NCBI GenBank assembly: GCA_016806645.1
Contig: JACSYO010002158.1
Location: 1,085,748-1,149,747 of the forward strand
Length of the DNA: 64,000 nt
Reading direction: 5' to 3'
Source of the DNA: Ophiodon elongatus
Taxonomy: Eukaryota; Chordata; Actinopteri; Perciformes; Hexagrammidae
Below, in pieces: positions 1 to 11,827 of this stretch (the stretch's first letter is position 1; the number at the start of each line of letters is the position of its first letter). The position numbers were made by a program, and so were the translations under genes. The notes under the pieces were generated by a model that saw only the letters and a list, made by a program, of their open reading frames with translations, searched no databases and was not told the origin of the DNA.

Positions 1-741
1 GGGCTGTGGACAGTATGAATGGCTCTGACATTTAGGACGCACTCCTCCTACGCTCCAAAGGACCTACTAAACTCCTCGTTTTACGTTTGCCCGCCGTTTA
101 CTTTGAACAAATGTGCGCACAAATGATGTGGCTGCAGTGAGAGGTGTAAATGAAGACGTGGAGCCTCAGCCAAAAGGAGAACCATATAGCGATTATTACG
201 TCTATTTCAAAGTGCTGTATGTTGTCAGGCCCTTGTTAGTCTAAGGGTGATAACATTGTCCCTGGGGTCTTGCTATACCCACTTCCCTTTACAACAAGCC
301 TCGAAACGTAAAGGAAGGCGCTAATTATCAAAGAAATATCTAGTACATCATTAAATAAACATCTGGTACGCTATCACCATAATAGTGTGTGTGTGTGTGT
401 GTGTTTGTGTGTGTGTGTGAGAGCGCTCCAACTTCATTCTGGTCTAGATTTCAGGTCTGTGTCGTACTTTAACACATTTTTGTTTCAGTTCCATGAATGG
501 AGATTCCAGCATTTTAAGCAGATCTATCTCTGGCCTAACCTGCGGTAGTGGACTCACTACAATATGGAGTTCCTTATTAGAGCTAAAGGACTTACAAAGA
601 ACTACTTCCTGTGTTTACTTTCTATCCGATTTAAACACAAGTGTTTGCAATGATTTATTGAAGCCATTTTAAGTTGTTGTTTTTTTTATGTAGGAGGCTT
701 ACTTTGAACAAAAAGAGTGTGCATCTTTAGAATTACTTTAC

Positions 742-871
742 ACGACAGCTGGATTCTCACCTTATCATGCAAAAGTCCACCTTGTCAGGCTTCAAGTAAT
801 GCGATTGTGTCCCAACAGCCAGCGTCCCAACCAATCAGCGTCCGGTGAGGAGCAGCTGCAGGCGTGGTTTA

Positions 872-904
<33 letters not shown>

Positions 905-1185
905 ACGCGTGACGGAGAGACGACTGTTCGTTCAGTCAAAACAACAATGGCGGCTCTTGAAGAGGTTAGTGTCGACTGGACAGAATGTCTCCACTGGAGG
1001 AAGTGGAAAGACGGGCGCTGAAGGCTTTTCTCGACGGAAAAGATATTTTCACTTCCGAATGGCTTCGGCGAGAGTTTGATTACCTGCCAAGTGTTTGTTT
1101 TTGCGAGTGCCTGCCCTTTTCCAAACAGTTTGCGATGAGGGCTTCTCAGAGTGTTCTGTGTAACAAACCATCCGGAACGCAAAGT
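742..1185 (+). mobile_element. Relic of a dispersed element with a RecQ-like helicase start, copy 1
   Basis: This stretch is plainly related to 4030-4495: both contain AGCTGGATTCTC, GGCTTCAAGTAATGCG, a GAGACG block, CAAAACAACA and GAAGAGGTTAG in the same order. A short frame at 985-1194 reads ALKAFLDGKDIF and then EFDYLPS. This looks like the Q-motif-to-motif-I region of a RecQ-type helicase, where one expects residues like QxxALKxFLxGKDVF before the ATP-binding loop. The Walker A loop itself is not intact. A GT repeat splits the 5' part. I infer a non-coding relic of a mobile or amplified helicase gene, not a host gene. The superfamily is uncertain. Confidence 0.5.
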
Positions 1186-1586
1186 CATCTTTAGTATGCA
1201 ATGAGTATAATTGGGTTTCTGGTCTAACACTGACAGAGCGCAACGTGTCATACTGTAAAAACAAGCCTATCGGTGGGGAAAACCGTCTTTCAAAAAAATT
1301 GCTTTAGCTTAACTTGTAAATAGAGTTAGCCTAAACTTACAGTTGGACAGATGCTTGCTGCACACATAACCGTAGGCATATTGAGTGTCAGGATCTCCCA
1401 GTTTTCACATTCTTCCTGCTGATGCCTGTATTTACAATTGTATTTGGTTAGGCAGCTTATAAAAACTTAGTTGGGTTCTTCACCCTGTTGTTTGTTCATC
1501 CCACCACACCTTCTGAGTCGGCAGGGATTTAAACCAGGACTTTGAAAGGGACGCATTGTACAGTGTGGCAACATACAATACACCCT

Positions 1587-1653
1587 ATACAGTACTAGTC
1601 AAAAGTTCACATTGAATAAGAAGGTGTGTCCAAACCTTTGACTGGTACTGTAT
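1587..1653. mobile_element. Miniature Tc1-like terminal-repeat remnant
   Basis: ATACAGTACTAGTCAAAAGT at the left and its imperfect reverse complement (CTTTGACTGGTACTGTAT) at the right are separated by only about 30 bp. The right arm includes AAGGTGTGTCCAAACC, the familiar inner part of a fish Tc1-type terminal repeat. The body of the element has been lost, leaving nearly fused ends. Confidence 0.55.
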
Positions 1654-1964
1654 GTTGATACTATCTGTGGCTGTATTATGTTGTTTGGCTGCAAATGCAC
1701 AGAATCTGTGTTTCCTAAATTTCTACAATGGAAATGGTGTCATTACAAAAATAGTCATAATGAACATAATAATGAGAATAGGTCCAGGTTGACAAATACT
1801 GCAATTAGCCTTTAAAGTCTGGTGATGGGATAATGTCTGATCCCAGTTGGATTCCTCTCTCCCACTTCTTAAGCATCTTAGGCTTCATAGAGAAAGGCAA
1901 GCTGCTATCACAAAATAAACACGCAAACACAAGCCCTCCTGCTGCGCATTCATCTCCTCATTAC

Positions 1965-2243
1965 TGTATGCGTAACATGCGGTAGATGCAATAGCTACCT
2001 AGGAGGGCCATGAAGCAGATACAGATGGCAAACAGGGAGCTGAAGCTCAGGCCCACGTCCTCCCGATAGATGGCCAGTGTCGTCTCGCAGTGACGTCCTC
2101 TGTACCCGTCCGGGCAGTGGCAGGTGAATTTGGAGGGCGACTGTGCCACACAGGTCCCCCGGTGACAAGGCCGAGTAGCACAGAGGGTATAGACACAGGA
2201 CTTTCTTGTCCCGTTCACACGGATCATGTGGCCAGGAGGACAT
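1965..2243 (-). CDS. Type III classical cadherin exon 8 of 8 visible: EGF-like domains and transmembrane segment
   Basis: The exon finishes one EGF (CPPGHMIRVNGTRKSC), encodes a second (CATRPCHRGTC, then FTCHCPDGYRGRHC), a short juxtamembrane linker (ETTLAIYREDVG) and one hydrophobic helix of about 23 residues. The helix, encoded at about 1982-2050, contains FAICICFMALLG and is followed by basic residues (YRMLR), giving a type I membrane topology. NGT is a possible glycosylation site. The acceptor is TTCTTTGCAG at 2244. The likely donor is ATACA|GTAATG at 1964, giving phase 2 in and 2 out. If that donor is not used, the frame stops at once (codons CAG TAA). The catenin-binding cytoplasmic exons are not recognisable in 1-1964 and should lie beyond the window edge. 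Confidence 0.92.
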
Positions 2244-4029
2244 CTGCAAAGAAGAGTTTTAGACACGATCAACAGGGAGCGGAAGGAAAGAGGAAAACAA
2301 GAGAATCACGAACAATGCTTATTTTTATCGTAAATGATATATGTTGGGTTTCCAAAACATTAAAATGTATCTGCTTTGTAGATGACACCAATTTGTTTTG
2401 TTGAGACAATATTTTTGATCCAGTGGTAAAGGAACTGAAATCTCTAAAAAGTGTTTATTTTTTAACAAATATTCTGGGAATACGGTATCAAATACACAAA
2501 GACAACTCATAATTAATTATGTTGAAATAGGAAGAATGTCTGACATTTCTTATAACAGATAAATTGTGCTGGAAGCCAATATAAATCGAATAAAAGCCCA
2601 AACATCAAAGGCATTGATATATAGTATAAAATTACAGATTTTCTAATTCAAGCTTCATTGTATGACAATAACTTAGTGTGAAAGGAGTGTGGGGAATGCA
2701 TATAAAACAAATACAAATGCAATATTTATACTTCAATAGAGAGCCATACAAAATTTGAAACAAAACCAGAAAACACTCTCTTTATCAAATTAAACACTCT
2801 AAAATGTTGACATTTGGTCGACTTTGAAATGACTCAATTCTTGTATAAAAATCTATTATTACCTTAAAGTATCCAAAGGTGGAAATATAAGAGAAATTAT
2901 ATATGATTTGAGAGGAATTTGCATGTTCCAAAAACAAATCGTACTACTAATATATAATCATAAATACATTTCTGTTCCAATAACAACATGTAGATTAAGA
3001 TTGCTTTGATGTGCATGACACCAGATTTGATTAGGGGAGCGTGTAATAATCCCTCAGTAGTTAGATGCATCAAAGAAAAACAGCATGCAAATACAAATGG
3101 AGGAACAAGGGGGAATAAAACAAATCATATTGAACAGATAAAGCTTTAGAGGACAACATGAATGTCTTGGATTGGATGTTTATTACTATTTTCCACACTG
3201 AGAAAAAGTGGCACACTCTCTTTGAGTCAGCGATGGTCCACTGATGTACACCTCGGTAGAGAATGAACCGGAGGAGAGGAAAATGCTGACTGTGACACTG
3301 GCGGTAACAAGGATGAGTTTATGCAGACAGGGGCACATTTTCTGCCTCACTTCAGAAAGCACCACTATAATTAAAAGCTCATTTGGGTGTAACAGCTCAA
3401 ACAAACATTTTATGAGCCCATTAATTCAGTATCTCTTTCAGTGTCTATGGAGCAGCTCCAGGCTCGACATTTTGATGACATCAGAGATGAGTCTTGCCTC
3501 TGGTCCGTAGTGATTTGCTCATGCTTATAAATATTGACTCAACTATGAAACGGCAACATTACAGTCAGAATGGTACCGTAGTCTATCTCATAATTGTTCC
3601 TCTTCCACCATAAAACTAAAGGGTTAACTCACTGCATCATGTGCCAAAGTCTAAATTATGTTTATATGCAACTATACACTCTAGTGATTTACGTTCACTG
3701 GCAACATTTCGGAGGTTCTGGATGTTGGATGCGGGTGTAAGCGTCTAGCTTTGACTTCCTGCCACCGTGCTCTGTCTCCTTTGGCCAATTTTGTATTCTT
3801 GATTGTCGCGGTGAACACAGGGTCTGCAGTGTACGACTGCTTTGCCAAATGTGTCTTACTGAAAAGGAGAAGGCTTCGGAGCTTTTCTTCAACGTGCCTC
3901 ATTTTGTCTTCTGCATAAGCAGCAAATTAAAGCGGCCCAAGTTGACCTTACTGTAGCGGTCCCCATGCGCAGAAGGATGGTGTAAGGAGCATTTAACCAG
4001 TGCAACAACAAAAAAAAAAACTCCCCTTG

Positions 4030-4495
4030 CACAGCAAGCTGGATTCTCGCGATTACGTGAGAATGATGTGATCGCATGTCATACGAAAATCCATCTCGCC
4101 AGGCTTCAAGTAATGCGTTTGTGTCCGGTAAGCCACTGTGCGGCTACGGGCAGCTAAGGGTGTGGCTTATGGGTGTGTGAGACGACACGGAGAGGTGACT
4201 GGTTGTTCAAAACAACACTGGAGGCGGATAAAGAGGTTAGCGTAGATGCTGCAATGGCATCGGTTCTATCAGTGCTCGAGAGCTTTTCTCCATTCAGAGG
4301 AGAGCAAAGAACGGCACTGAAAGGCTTTCCTCCAAGGAAGATGTGTTTCCGCTCTCCTCCCGTCAGTCAGAGTTTGATTGTCAGATGGTTCAGCCAATTA
4401 CCTAGCAAATACTTTTTTTTGAAAGAGCCTGCTCTGTTCCAAACAGTTTCCAGATGGTTCTATGTAACGAACCATTAGGCGTGTCCGGTTAAAGA
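4030..4495 (+). mobile_element. Relic of a dispersed element with a RecQ-like helicase start, copy 2
   Basis: It is homologous to 742-1185 and longer in coding character. The frame at 4173-4478 reads EEVSVDAAMASVLSVLESF, then FRGEQRTALKGF. That resembles the N-terminal Q-motif of RecQ-family helicases (FRxxQxxAL). Beyond this the frame has drifted: the expected ATP-binding loop is scrambled into PPRKMCFRSPPVS, and QSLIVRWFSQLPS follows. Both copies lie in the same orientation 3.3 kb apart, so either a local duplication or two insertions is possible. Not a functional gene. Confidence 0.5.
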
Positions 4496-4540
4496 AAAAA
4501 TCTTGTTTACCATCAGCTGCCTAACTTATTCTCGGTACTG

Positions 4541-4810
4541 TACTTGTATAGATATTTTCTAGTCTTCCGACCACTCAAAGCGCTTCAACACTACATGACA
4601 TCATTCACCCACTGATGACAGTGGCTAAGGTGCCACCTGCCCATCAGGACTAACGAACATTCATAAACCGCAGGTACAGCTACGGGAGCAATTTGGGGTT
4701 AAGTGTCTTGCCCAAGGAGATATCGACATGGGCTAGCGAAGACAGGGATCGAACCACCGATCTTCTGATTGTAGGACGACCTTGCTCTACCACTGAGAAA
4801 CAGTCGCCCA
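4541..4810 (-). mobile_element. tRNA-derived SINE, copy 1
   Basis: Read on the minus strand it starts GGGCGACTGTTTCTCAGTGG, with a tRNA-like B box GGTTCGATCCC (complement of 4745-4755). It then has the conserved body with CTTGGGCAAGACACTTAACC and a 3' part containing AAAGCGCTTTGAGTGGTCGG. The same body occurs at 9118-9422 and, truncated, at 12651-12856. This is a Pol III-type SINE, not a tRNA gene. Confidence 0.8.
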
Positions 4811-7800
4811 CATGGCTTTGCTGATGGCTTTTAGACAGCACTCCTTTTTTGCCATAAGGGCAAATACAAAGTGGAATGTGCAAGACTTCCGAAGTCAGTA
4901 TCATCTTCCTCTCTAAATCCCTTTTCAGAATTACAAATTGTTCTTACTGCATTCTCGATAGCACGGGAAAGTCTTGATAGCACAAAAAAGAGAAAGAAAA
5001 AAAGAACTGACCCAGCTTTTTGAAACATAACATTTTAAAAGGTAATTTGCTGTGGGTGGGATTATTAAGCCATGACAAATGCTCAGCGTTCAGTGTGCAT
5101 TATGCCTGGTTGGGAGTCTGCGTAGGTGTTGAAAACAGGACGGCCTGTCATTCAGCGAGACAACACTGCTTCTCTTTTCTCTACTCTCTCTTTTCATTGC
5201 CCGTCATTAGCCACGACTGGAATGAGTGCTGTGTGTCTTATTATAACCTAGATGAGCATGCATGCTCACTCACAGTAATTACCAACACGTCCTCCTAAAG
5301 CAACATATATGACCCTTCTGTTAACGTTGTGAAACTGTTGCAGTTGTATACACACGGTTAATGTTGCGAAATGAAACTACTTGGTTAGGTTTAGAAAAAG
5401 CTAAGTAACATGATTACGTATGTGACCTAATATAAGTCAGTGTGTTGAGTGTGGGTTTCACACAGGACACGAACAGCGGTCGGGAAAGTCTTGTGTTTGT
5501 TGGACCTATCCATCCACCCCAACCCCCGCCCTACGAGGGACAACGCCACCAGACTGCCTCCTTTGCCCCTGTCATAATTACTGCGGCCAGACGTAGTGAC
5601 GCGTGGCATTGTGGGAGTTTCTGAAGGCGGATGATTTCTGCTTTTTAAATACTTCAGATGAGCTCAATCTCATACCACTTGTGTTTTCAGTTGCACCTCA
5701 TAATGTGCTCTTGCTAAATACGCCGCAGATCAGCTAGGGTCCCTCCAATTAACAATAATAACAAAGTTATTTAGGAAATGGTGCTTTTTTAAAGTAATAT
5801 TCAGCACTAAGCCGTGTCCCTGAAATTAAATGACAACTGTCGCTAGCAGACCGCACAAGCTATATAATTAAAGTTACCAGAGGCAGAGGAACTTTTAACT
5901 GCTTATGAAACAGTCTCAATTAAATACTGATGCCTCTATATGACCTACATAAGTAAACGAGACCATCGGAGAAAAGATTGGCAATATCTATTTTAGTTAT
6001 TCTTAAAACTTGTCATCTGATCTGATCCAGATCCTAACAACTTTAATCTTTTACTTTTGGTTTTAGAGATTCTGTATAAAAAAGCTATTGTTGTGACTAC
6101 AGGCCCATGCAAACCGCTTGCGGACAAATTAAAAGTTATGGTTGCTAAACCCCTCTACCTGGTGCTCCAGCGTTAGGAGATGTCACGCATCATATTGCCT
6201 CTTATCGTTTGGGGTTTACTGCACATGCAAAGTGCAATCTGGTCAGCAATTCCCAAAAGGCTCGCCAGCTGGCGCACGATCACGGAACATGAGGGTGATT
6301 GCTTCGTTCGAGGCGTGCGGGGATGGTTGTCGTAGTAGCCTCCTTTTATGACTGTGAATTACAATTCTACAATTCTAATAAAAAAATAAATAAAATTCAA
6401 TAAAAGATTACACACAAATACATTCTATTTGAAAACGCCATCCCTTTATTTCTAGCGCCGTCTGCTACAACCTCGCAGCTCCAGTGATACTGCCCATTTG
6501 TCAAGCCCCACGGCTAACGACGGCCCCAGCATTCATTCAATAGCTTTGATCCAGACCCGAGTCACGACACATCACCAAGGATGACATCTTTAACAATAAG
6601 GCCGCTCGCTCAACTACACAACCACGCAACAACTACGCCCTGCAACAGAATCTACACAGCACACTCATACCCCGTACGGCGGTTCAGCTTACGCATTGTG
6701 GTCTATCGTAGTTCAGTCACAGCAAACAGGCTAGAGAAAACAATTCTATCTCATCTTAAAAAAGAATGGACCACAAGTAAGCTTTCTCTTTGACGTATTT
6801 CCACAACTATAAGGGTACTGACTACATTTTTTTTAACTGAGGCTAACTGTGATATTGAAAAAACAAAATCAAACGCGGTAACGCTAGGTCAAACTACGCA
6901 CCATTTGCATTACGGACCATTTGCAAAAGTGCCACCCATGGAGGAAGGTCTTACCAGAAACATTATTTGTTTTTAGAATTGTGAATACATGGTTTGTCAT
7001 TTGATTAATGCAAACAGCTGGACTGCAAGTGACAAATACTTTTTTCCAGAGACTTTTCTGTTGATGCTTTCAGGGGGTCTCAAGTGTCAATCAAGGAGTC
7101 TGGGGGGGTATTTTGCACACTAAACAAAAGAATGAATGACAAATCAGTGTTTATGTGCTTATTTGAGCCCCAGGGAGAAGAATAATCCACACAACATGTG
7201 TTATTAATCGACCGTGGCCCCCCTGGGTAATCAGGTATCGAACACTTCGGCTTGGAGGACTCGCTGCCAACACTTAACAGTCTCTAATCATCTTCCAAGG
7301 TTCAGGTCAAGTGGTGAAAAGAGAACAAGGCGAACAGGCAAGCAGGGTTGGGGACGGATGGGTGAGCTGCGGGGGATGGGGGGGACTGTGAGTATGTATG
7401 TGTGTGGTAATGGTACATGGCTTAAAAACTGAGCGGGAGTGAGCCAGATAAGAGCCATACAAACCAAGAAATGGAGGGGCAGAGTGTGAGAATGAGAGCC
7501 ATTAAAAAAAAAATAGGTTGGTTGGTGGATGGATGATGCGGGTGAGTGGATCAGAGGAGTGGAAAGAAAAAAGAGCTGAAGGCAAGATTAAAAGCAAGGC
7601 TGCACGGACTGAATGGAGGCTGATGTTTCCTATGGCAGAAAGAAATTGCTGAGATTAGTGCATGTGGCTAAGAGCTCTCAGCGTTTGATTCTGGTCTGTG
7701 CCGCGGGTGAGGGTTGTTAGTTTGCTGCGGCTTTTTCATCGCACAACATTTCCCATTTCCCATTTCCCGCTGGCAAACAAATAACCCCTCCGCGCAGAAA

Positions 7801-9117
7801 GTCACACAGCAGTGTATGTGAAATGTTGATCAAGCGAAAAAGTGGGAATCCCATTATGGTCAGGGGGGCACTGGGATGATAAGATCACTTCACCTCCGAC
7901 ATTTGAAGGCGTTTAGCTTTAGCGACCGAGCAGATGGGGCCCATCCGTTGTCGATTTTGAGTTTTGAAAGTCTCTCCGAGGCCATGTTTAGACAGTCAAT
8001 AACCGCCACGGCCATAGACCAGAGGGGGCGTCGTGCCAGGGAGGAAATCAACAAAGATACTGGCTCAACTTTTGCTGCAGTGGAGTATGGGGAAGCTGTT
8101 GTGAATTCATTCAAGAGCTGTACAACCCTCCCTCAAAGAGTATGAACTGCTCCCACTGTGTCATTATGTTTCAATATGCCTTTTCACCAAAAACCTGAAG
8201 CAACATGCAGCCGGTAACAACTACGCCTCCCAGGTGAACGTCCAATTTTAGAGCTTCTATTGTGACGTTGGTAAGTGACGCACGCAAATGACTCTGGTGC
8301 ATTTGGCGTTTATTTGGACAATTCTGTTGGCCAAATTCGAGGAGACTGTTTCATCCGCAGATGTGTGCGGACTCGAGGCCGGTTTAAAAACAGCTGTGTG
8401 GGGGCACTGTCGGGCTGACTTTGAAGCTGCTCCACAGTATTTCTGCTCCGCCAGGCAGGTTAAGGGGGGAGCGGCACGGTGCTGATCTGAGTGCATGCGA
8501 CCAAGAGGCTAAACGAGCGTACTTGCTCATTTGTTTTACAAAGAGCAGGTATCCATGACAATAGAAAACTCTCGCATGCACAACTGGCGAAACACGAGTT
8601 GACTTTTAATGCGAAGTGAGGAATGCAGTGTGTGAGCTCGACACTGACCGCTGTGGTCCATCAACAATGTGTCTTCAAAAAAAAAGCAGCAGCCATCAGT
8701 TTGAAATTTTGCAGCGAGTAATTGGTCAAGAAGGAGCAGCCGCAGTGAGTTGTTAGATGGAGGGCAACTTCTCAACAAGGAAATCAACAACTTTCACTTT
8801 TAACATGTGCAGCATAAAATCAGATCACTGTTGCTCATGGAATGATGGAAAAAGGCCAATTATTGCCTGACTTTCGTTTTTTTTATCAAAATGAAAATGT
8901 TTGGTTTCGCCAACCCCAGTATTCTGGGACCTGTAGTGTTAAACCAGAAAATAGGGTGTCGCCAATCAACCAGGACTGAAATCCTTAGGATTGACACTTC
9001 AACATCCTGAGGGAGACGATTCTGCTGACTGTTCTATGATATCTGATATCCGATAACTGATATCTTATCTTATATCTTATATCTGATATGCGATTCAATG
9101 ACGGAACCTTACGCTCT

Positions 9118-9422
9118 GGTGACTGTGGCTCAGTAGTAGGAGCGGGGTCGTCCTTCAATCAGAGGATCGGCGGTTCGATGCCTTGCTCCGCTAGTCTATG
9201 TCGATGTATCCTTGGGCAAGACATTAAACCCCAAATTGCTTCTTGCAGCGTGTGAATTGGTATGAATGATGAGTTTGAGTCCTGATGGGCAGGTGGCACC
9301 TTGCATGGTAGCCCCTGCCATCAGTGTATGAATTGGTGTGAATGGGTGAATGATGACGTGTAGTGTTTAAAGCGCTTTGAGTGGTCGGAAGACTAGAAAA
9401 GGGCTGGTCAAGTCCATTTACG
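9118..9422 (+). mobile_element. tRNA-derived SINE, copy 2 (fullest)
   Basis: This is the most complete copy. The A-box-like TGGCTCAGTAG is at 9126-9136 and the B-box-like GGTTCGATGCC at 9172-9182. Then come CTTGGGCAAGACATTAAACC, TGGGCAGGTGGCACCTTGC and the tail module AAAGCGCTTTGAGTGGTCGG with GACTAGAAAAG. It lies close to the donor of exon 7 but in the opposite orientation to the gene. Confidence 0.82.
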
Positions 9423-9945
9423 TTGTTTAATTCCTGTGTGTTCAAATCCTGCATGTAAAGAGTTTTTCTATAAATGCATTGCAATGACACACTCCAGTTA
9501 TTGCTTGGTGATTGCTTTCTGGTCAGCTTGGGCTTTTTTCTCCGGCTATTCATTACGTGAAGTGGATAATAATTGGCTGCCACGTGACGCTGCTGAGAGC
9601 CCAGCTTCCTCGTGTACAAGTGAGCAAAAGCTTCTTGTGCCGTGAAGCTGTTGTCACGGAACTTGACATTTCTCTGGCTACAGAACAAATAAAGGCTCAG
9701 GGATGCTTTGTCTTCTGCAATTCCCTCCCCCCCCCAAAAAATACTCTCAAGTAGGTCGGGGCATGTTGTTTCAAAGCTGTGATAAAAAACAATTCCAAGG
9801 TCAAAAGCAGAACAATGGCTTCAGAGGAAGAGTGAGTTGGTTTAAATGCATGTGTCTTCATGCCTCTGTGTCAAAAAAGCGGGAGTGTGTATGCGGAGCA
9901 TCCAAGTGTGAGTGTGCTGTTCAGCTACGAGCCGAGCGGTCGGGG

Positions 9946-9979
<34 letters not shown>
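9946..9979. repeat. GT/CA microsatellite beside the exon 7 donor
   Basis: About 17 GT units on the plus strand, which is a CA repeat in the cadherin pre-mRNA. It begins about 20 nt downstream of the exon 7 splice donor, after GTACGTACACACTCACTCAC. CA-rich RNA at this position is a known binding context for hnRNP L; a role here is inferred. Confidence 0.9.
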
Positions 9980-9980
<1 letters not shown>

Positions 9981-9995
9981 TGAGTGTGTACGTAC

Positions 9996-10176
9996 CTGCA
10001 TTCGTGCACTCTCCACAAGTCAACACAGGTGAAGGGAGCGCTACACTGGTTCCTTTTGCAGGAGTCAGACGAGCACCCGGGGGAGAGGCCTTGTATGCTG
10101 ACCTGGGAAACCCCGTCTCGCGGCTGGCTGTCCAGGGGCATGTAGCGACCGTTGAGGCGTACGTCCCTCATGCAGC
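9996..10176 (-). CDS. Type III classical cadherin exon 7 of 8: end of laminin G domain 2 and start of EGF-like domain
   Basis: The exon begins by completing the Gly codon in FQGCMRDVRLNGRYMPL, the closing strand and cysteine of laminin G domain 2. It then passes through SIQGLSPGC into the EGF stretch CKRNQCSAPFTCVDLWRVHEC. The string CVDLWRVHEC closely matches the CVDLWNVYEC segment I recall from insect N-cadherin and is the best single family marker in the window. The acceptor is CCCTCCCTGCAG at 10177 and the donor GCAG|GTACG at 9995. Phases are 1 in and 2 out. In the transcript a CA repeat of about 17 units starts some 20 nt inside the downstream intron (plus strand 9946-9979). Confidence 0.94.
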
Positions 10177-11827
10177 CTGCAGGGAGGGAAACGGGAAAGA
10201 GTTCAGCGGAACACAAAAAACTCTGCAGACACAAAATGAACCACATGTTCTTGATTAATCACTGGCTCCAGTTCTAACACTCTAACACAGTGCATAAATC
10301 CACTCTTGTTTTTAAATTTGTTCTAGAGAAAGGTCCTAAGAAAAATTCTACCTGGGTTCTTATAATGACAGATCCCTTTGTCCTTATAAATTGAAGGTGT
10401 GTGCCATAAAAAGTGCATGAGACTACAGGGCAGTGCCATGCTTTAAAATGTTGTGATCTAGTTGATCTTAACGCTGCACAAACAATGCACAGGGCACTAA
10501 CTCAACTGCTCCCTAATTGTAGTCAGAAGTTGTTTGAAATGAGAGAGAGCCAGTATAAATTTAGGGGAATAGGTATGTTTCAGAAAAAAGGTGGTAAACA
10601 GAGAAAAATTAGGTATGATTATTATTTTGATTTTGAACGTTTGGCAATTTGTTTACGTTTTGTTTTTGTAAATCTAGAAGGGAATGGGTTGCCTATTTGG
10701 CAGGTACAATCAGCTTATGCTCCAGCCTGAATATTTTTGGTCAGTTTATATTTGTTTTCCCTTTAATTTAATAACCTTAATGCTATTTATGTATTTTTAA
10801 GTGCATTTCTTTTGCTTACAATTGTCAATAAGGACCAAATTGAATTAATGACTACTCAACTTAAAAACTTCAATAGTTCTAAAGTGGAGGTTCTTCTGCA
10901 GGCACTGAACGTCAAACAAGCAGCCATAATTAGTGTCAGTGGTGGATATGAAATAACACAAAAAAGATGCAAGGGAGGCTAATACTCGTTAAATGCTGCA
11001 GTCAGTGCCGTTTTTATTTATTTTGAAAGATCATATGCATTGTAAAATAATAATGAAAATATGAGTTCAAGAAAAATTTTAATTCCAATATTATGCAACT
11101 ATAAAATTGAAGAAAATGCAATAACGATTTATTTTGCAAAAACATATCAGCACATAATTGTGTGCTCTTGAGTGTGCGTAGATTCTGTTATTAGCCAGGA
11201 ACAAATCCCAGATTGTTTTCTCAAGAAAACATTGGTGAATGCCAGAATCTTCTTGATAACTGCGTATGTGGGTATTAAGAAGAATTAATGAAGAAATGTT
11301 AGACGGTTCCTTGTGGTAGGCTGTTCATTGCGGCATCTTAAAATGCTGTTTATACTGTTGAATCTCTGAGGGCAAAGATTTGCATACATGTTGGATTTTG
11401 TATAATGTGCTCCACGGTGAACTGATGGATGTGTTGTTTACACGTGTCACTGCTTCGCTGTTACTGAGACACTTAGCAAAAGGGAGAAAATATATTTGAA
11501 AGGCTGTTTGCAAAATGCTGCACACCGTTAATAGAGAACATGGCAAATAGGGGCAAAATGCTTCTGCTTTGAACAAACCCTGATGGGTTTAGATCCTAGT
11601 AGTAGTTACAGGATACTTTCGACTTATCACAATTTGGATCTTGTTTTCATAGGTTTGGTTTATCAATACTTACTACTAGTGTAGGGCGGTTACATACGCT
11701 TTGACAGGGAAAATCCAAGTGCACTGATAGGGGACCATATCAACTACGTTCGATTCTCACTCATAGTTAGAACATGGTAAAACATGTGACACATAAATAA
11801 TTTGTAAAAATACTAAGTGTACGTTTA

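Larger units (their letters stand above)
1..1964 (-). other. Intron or downstream flank after the transmembrane exon
   Basis: No cadherin cytoplasmic exon could be recognised on the minus strand here; nothing resembles the acidic catenin-binding motif of classical cadherins. The stretch holds two GT microsatellites (385-419 and 873-902), a decayed helicase-like repeat (742-1185) and a tiny Tc1 terminal-repeat remnant (1587-1653). The rest shows no clear signal. Confidence 0.6.
2244..9995 (-). other. Intron between exons 7 and 8 (7.75 kb)
   Basis: It is bounded by GTACG at 9995 and TTTGCAG at 2244 on the minus strand. It contains the second helicase relic (4030-4495), two tRNA-derived SINE copies (4541-4810 minus, 9118-9422 plus) and a GT repeat at the donor. 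2300-3700, 4820-7850 and 8150-9110 are mostly AT-rich unique sequence. Small open frames in them, such as 7876-8145, have no recognisable domain. At 9046-9095 there is a run of imperfect GATATC/TATCTTA words. Confidence 0.75.

Noticed and set aside
7876..8145. Frames open on both strands
   Set aside because: No domain and no splice context; kept only as unexplained intron sequence.
9118..9200. Possible tRNA gene
   Set aside because: A and B boxes are present, but the unit continues into a SINE body that is repeated elsewhere in the window, and no proper cloverleaf 3' half follows.
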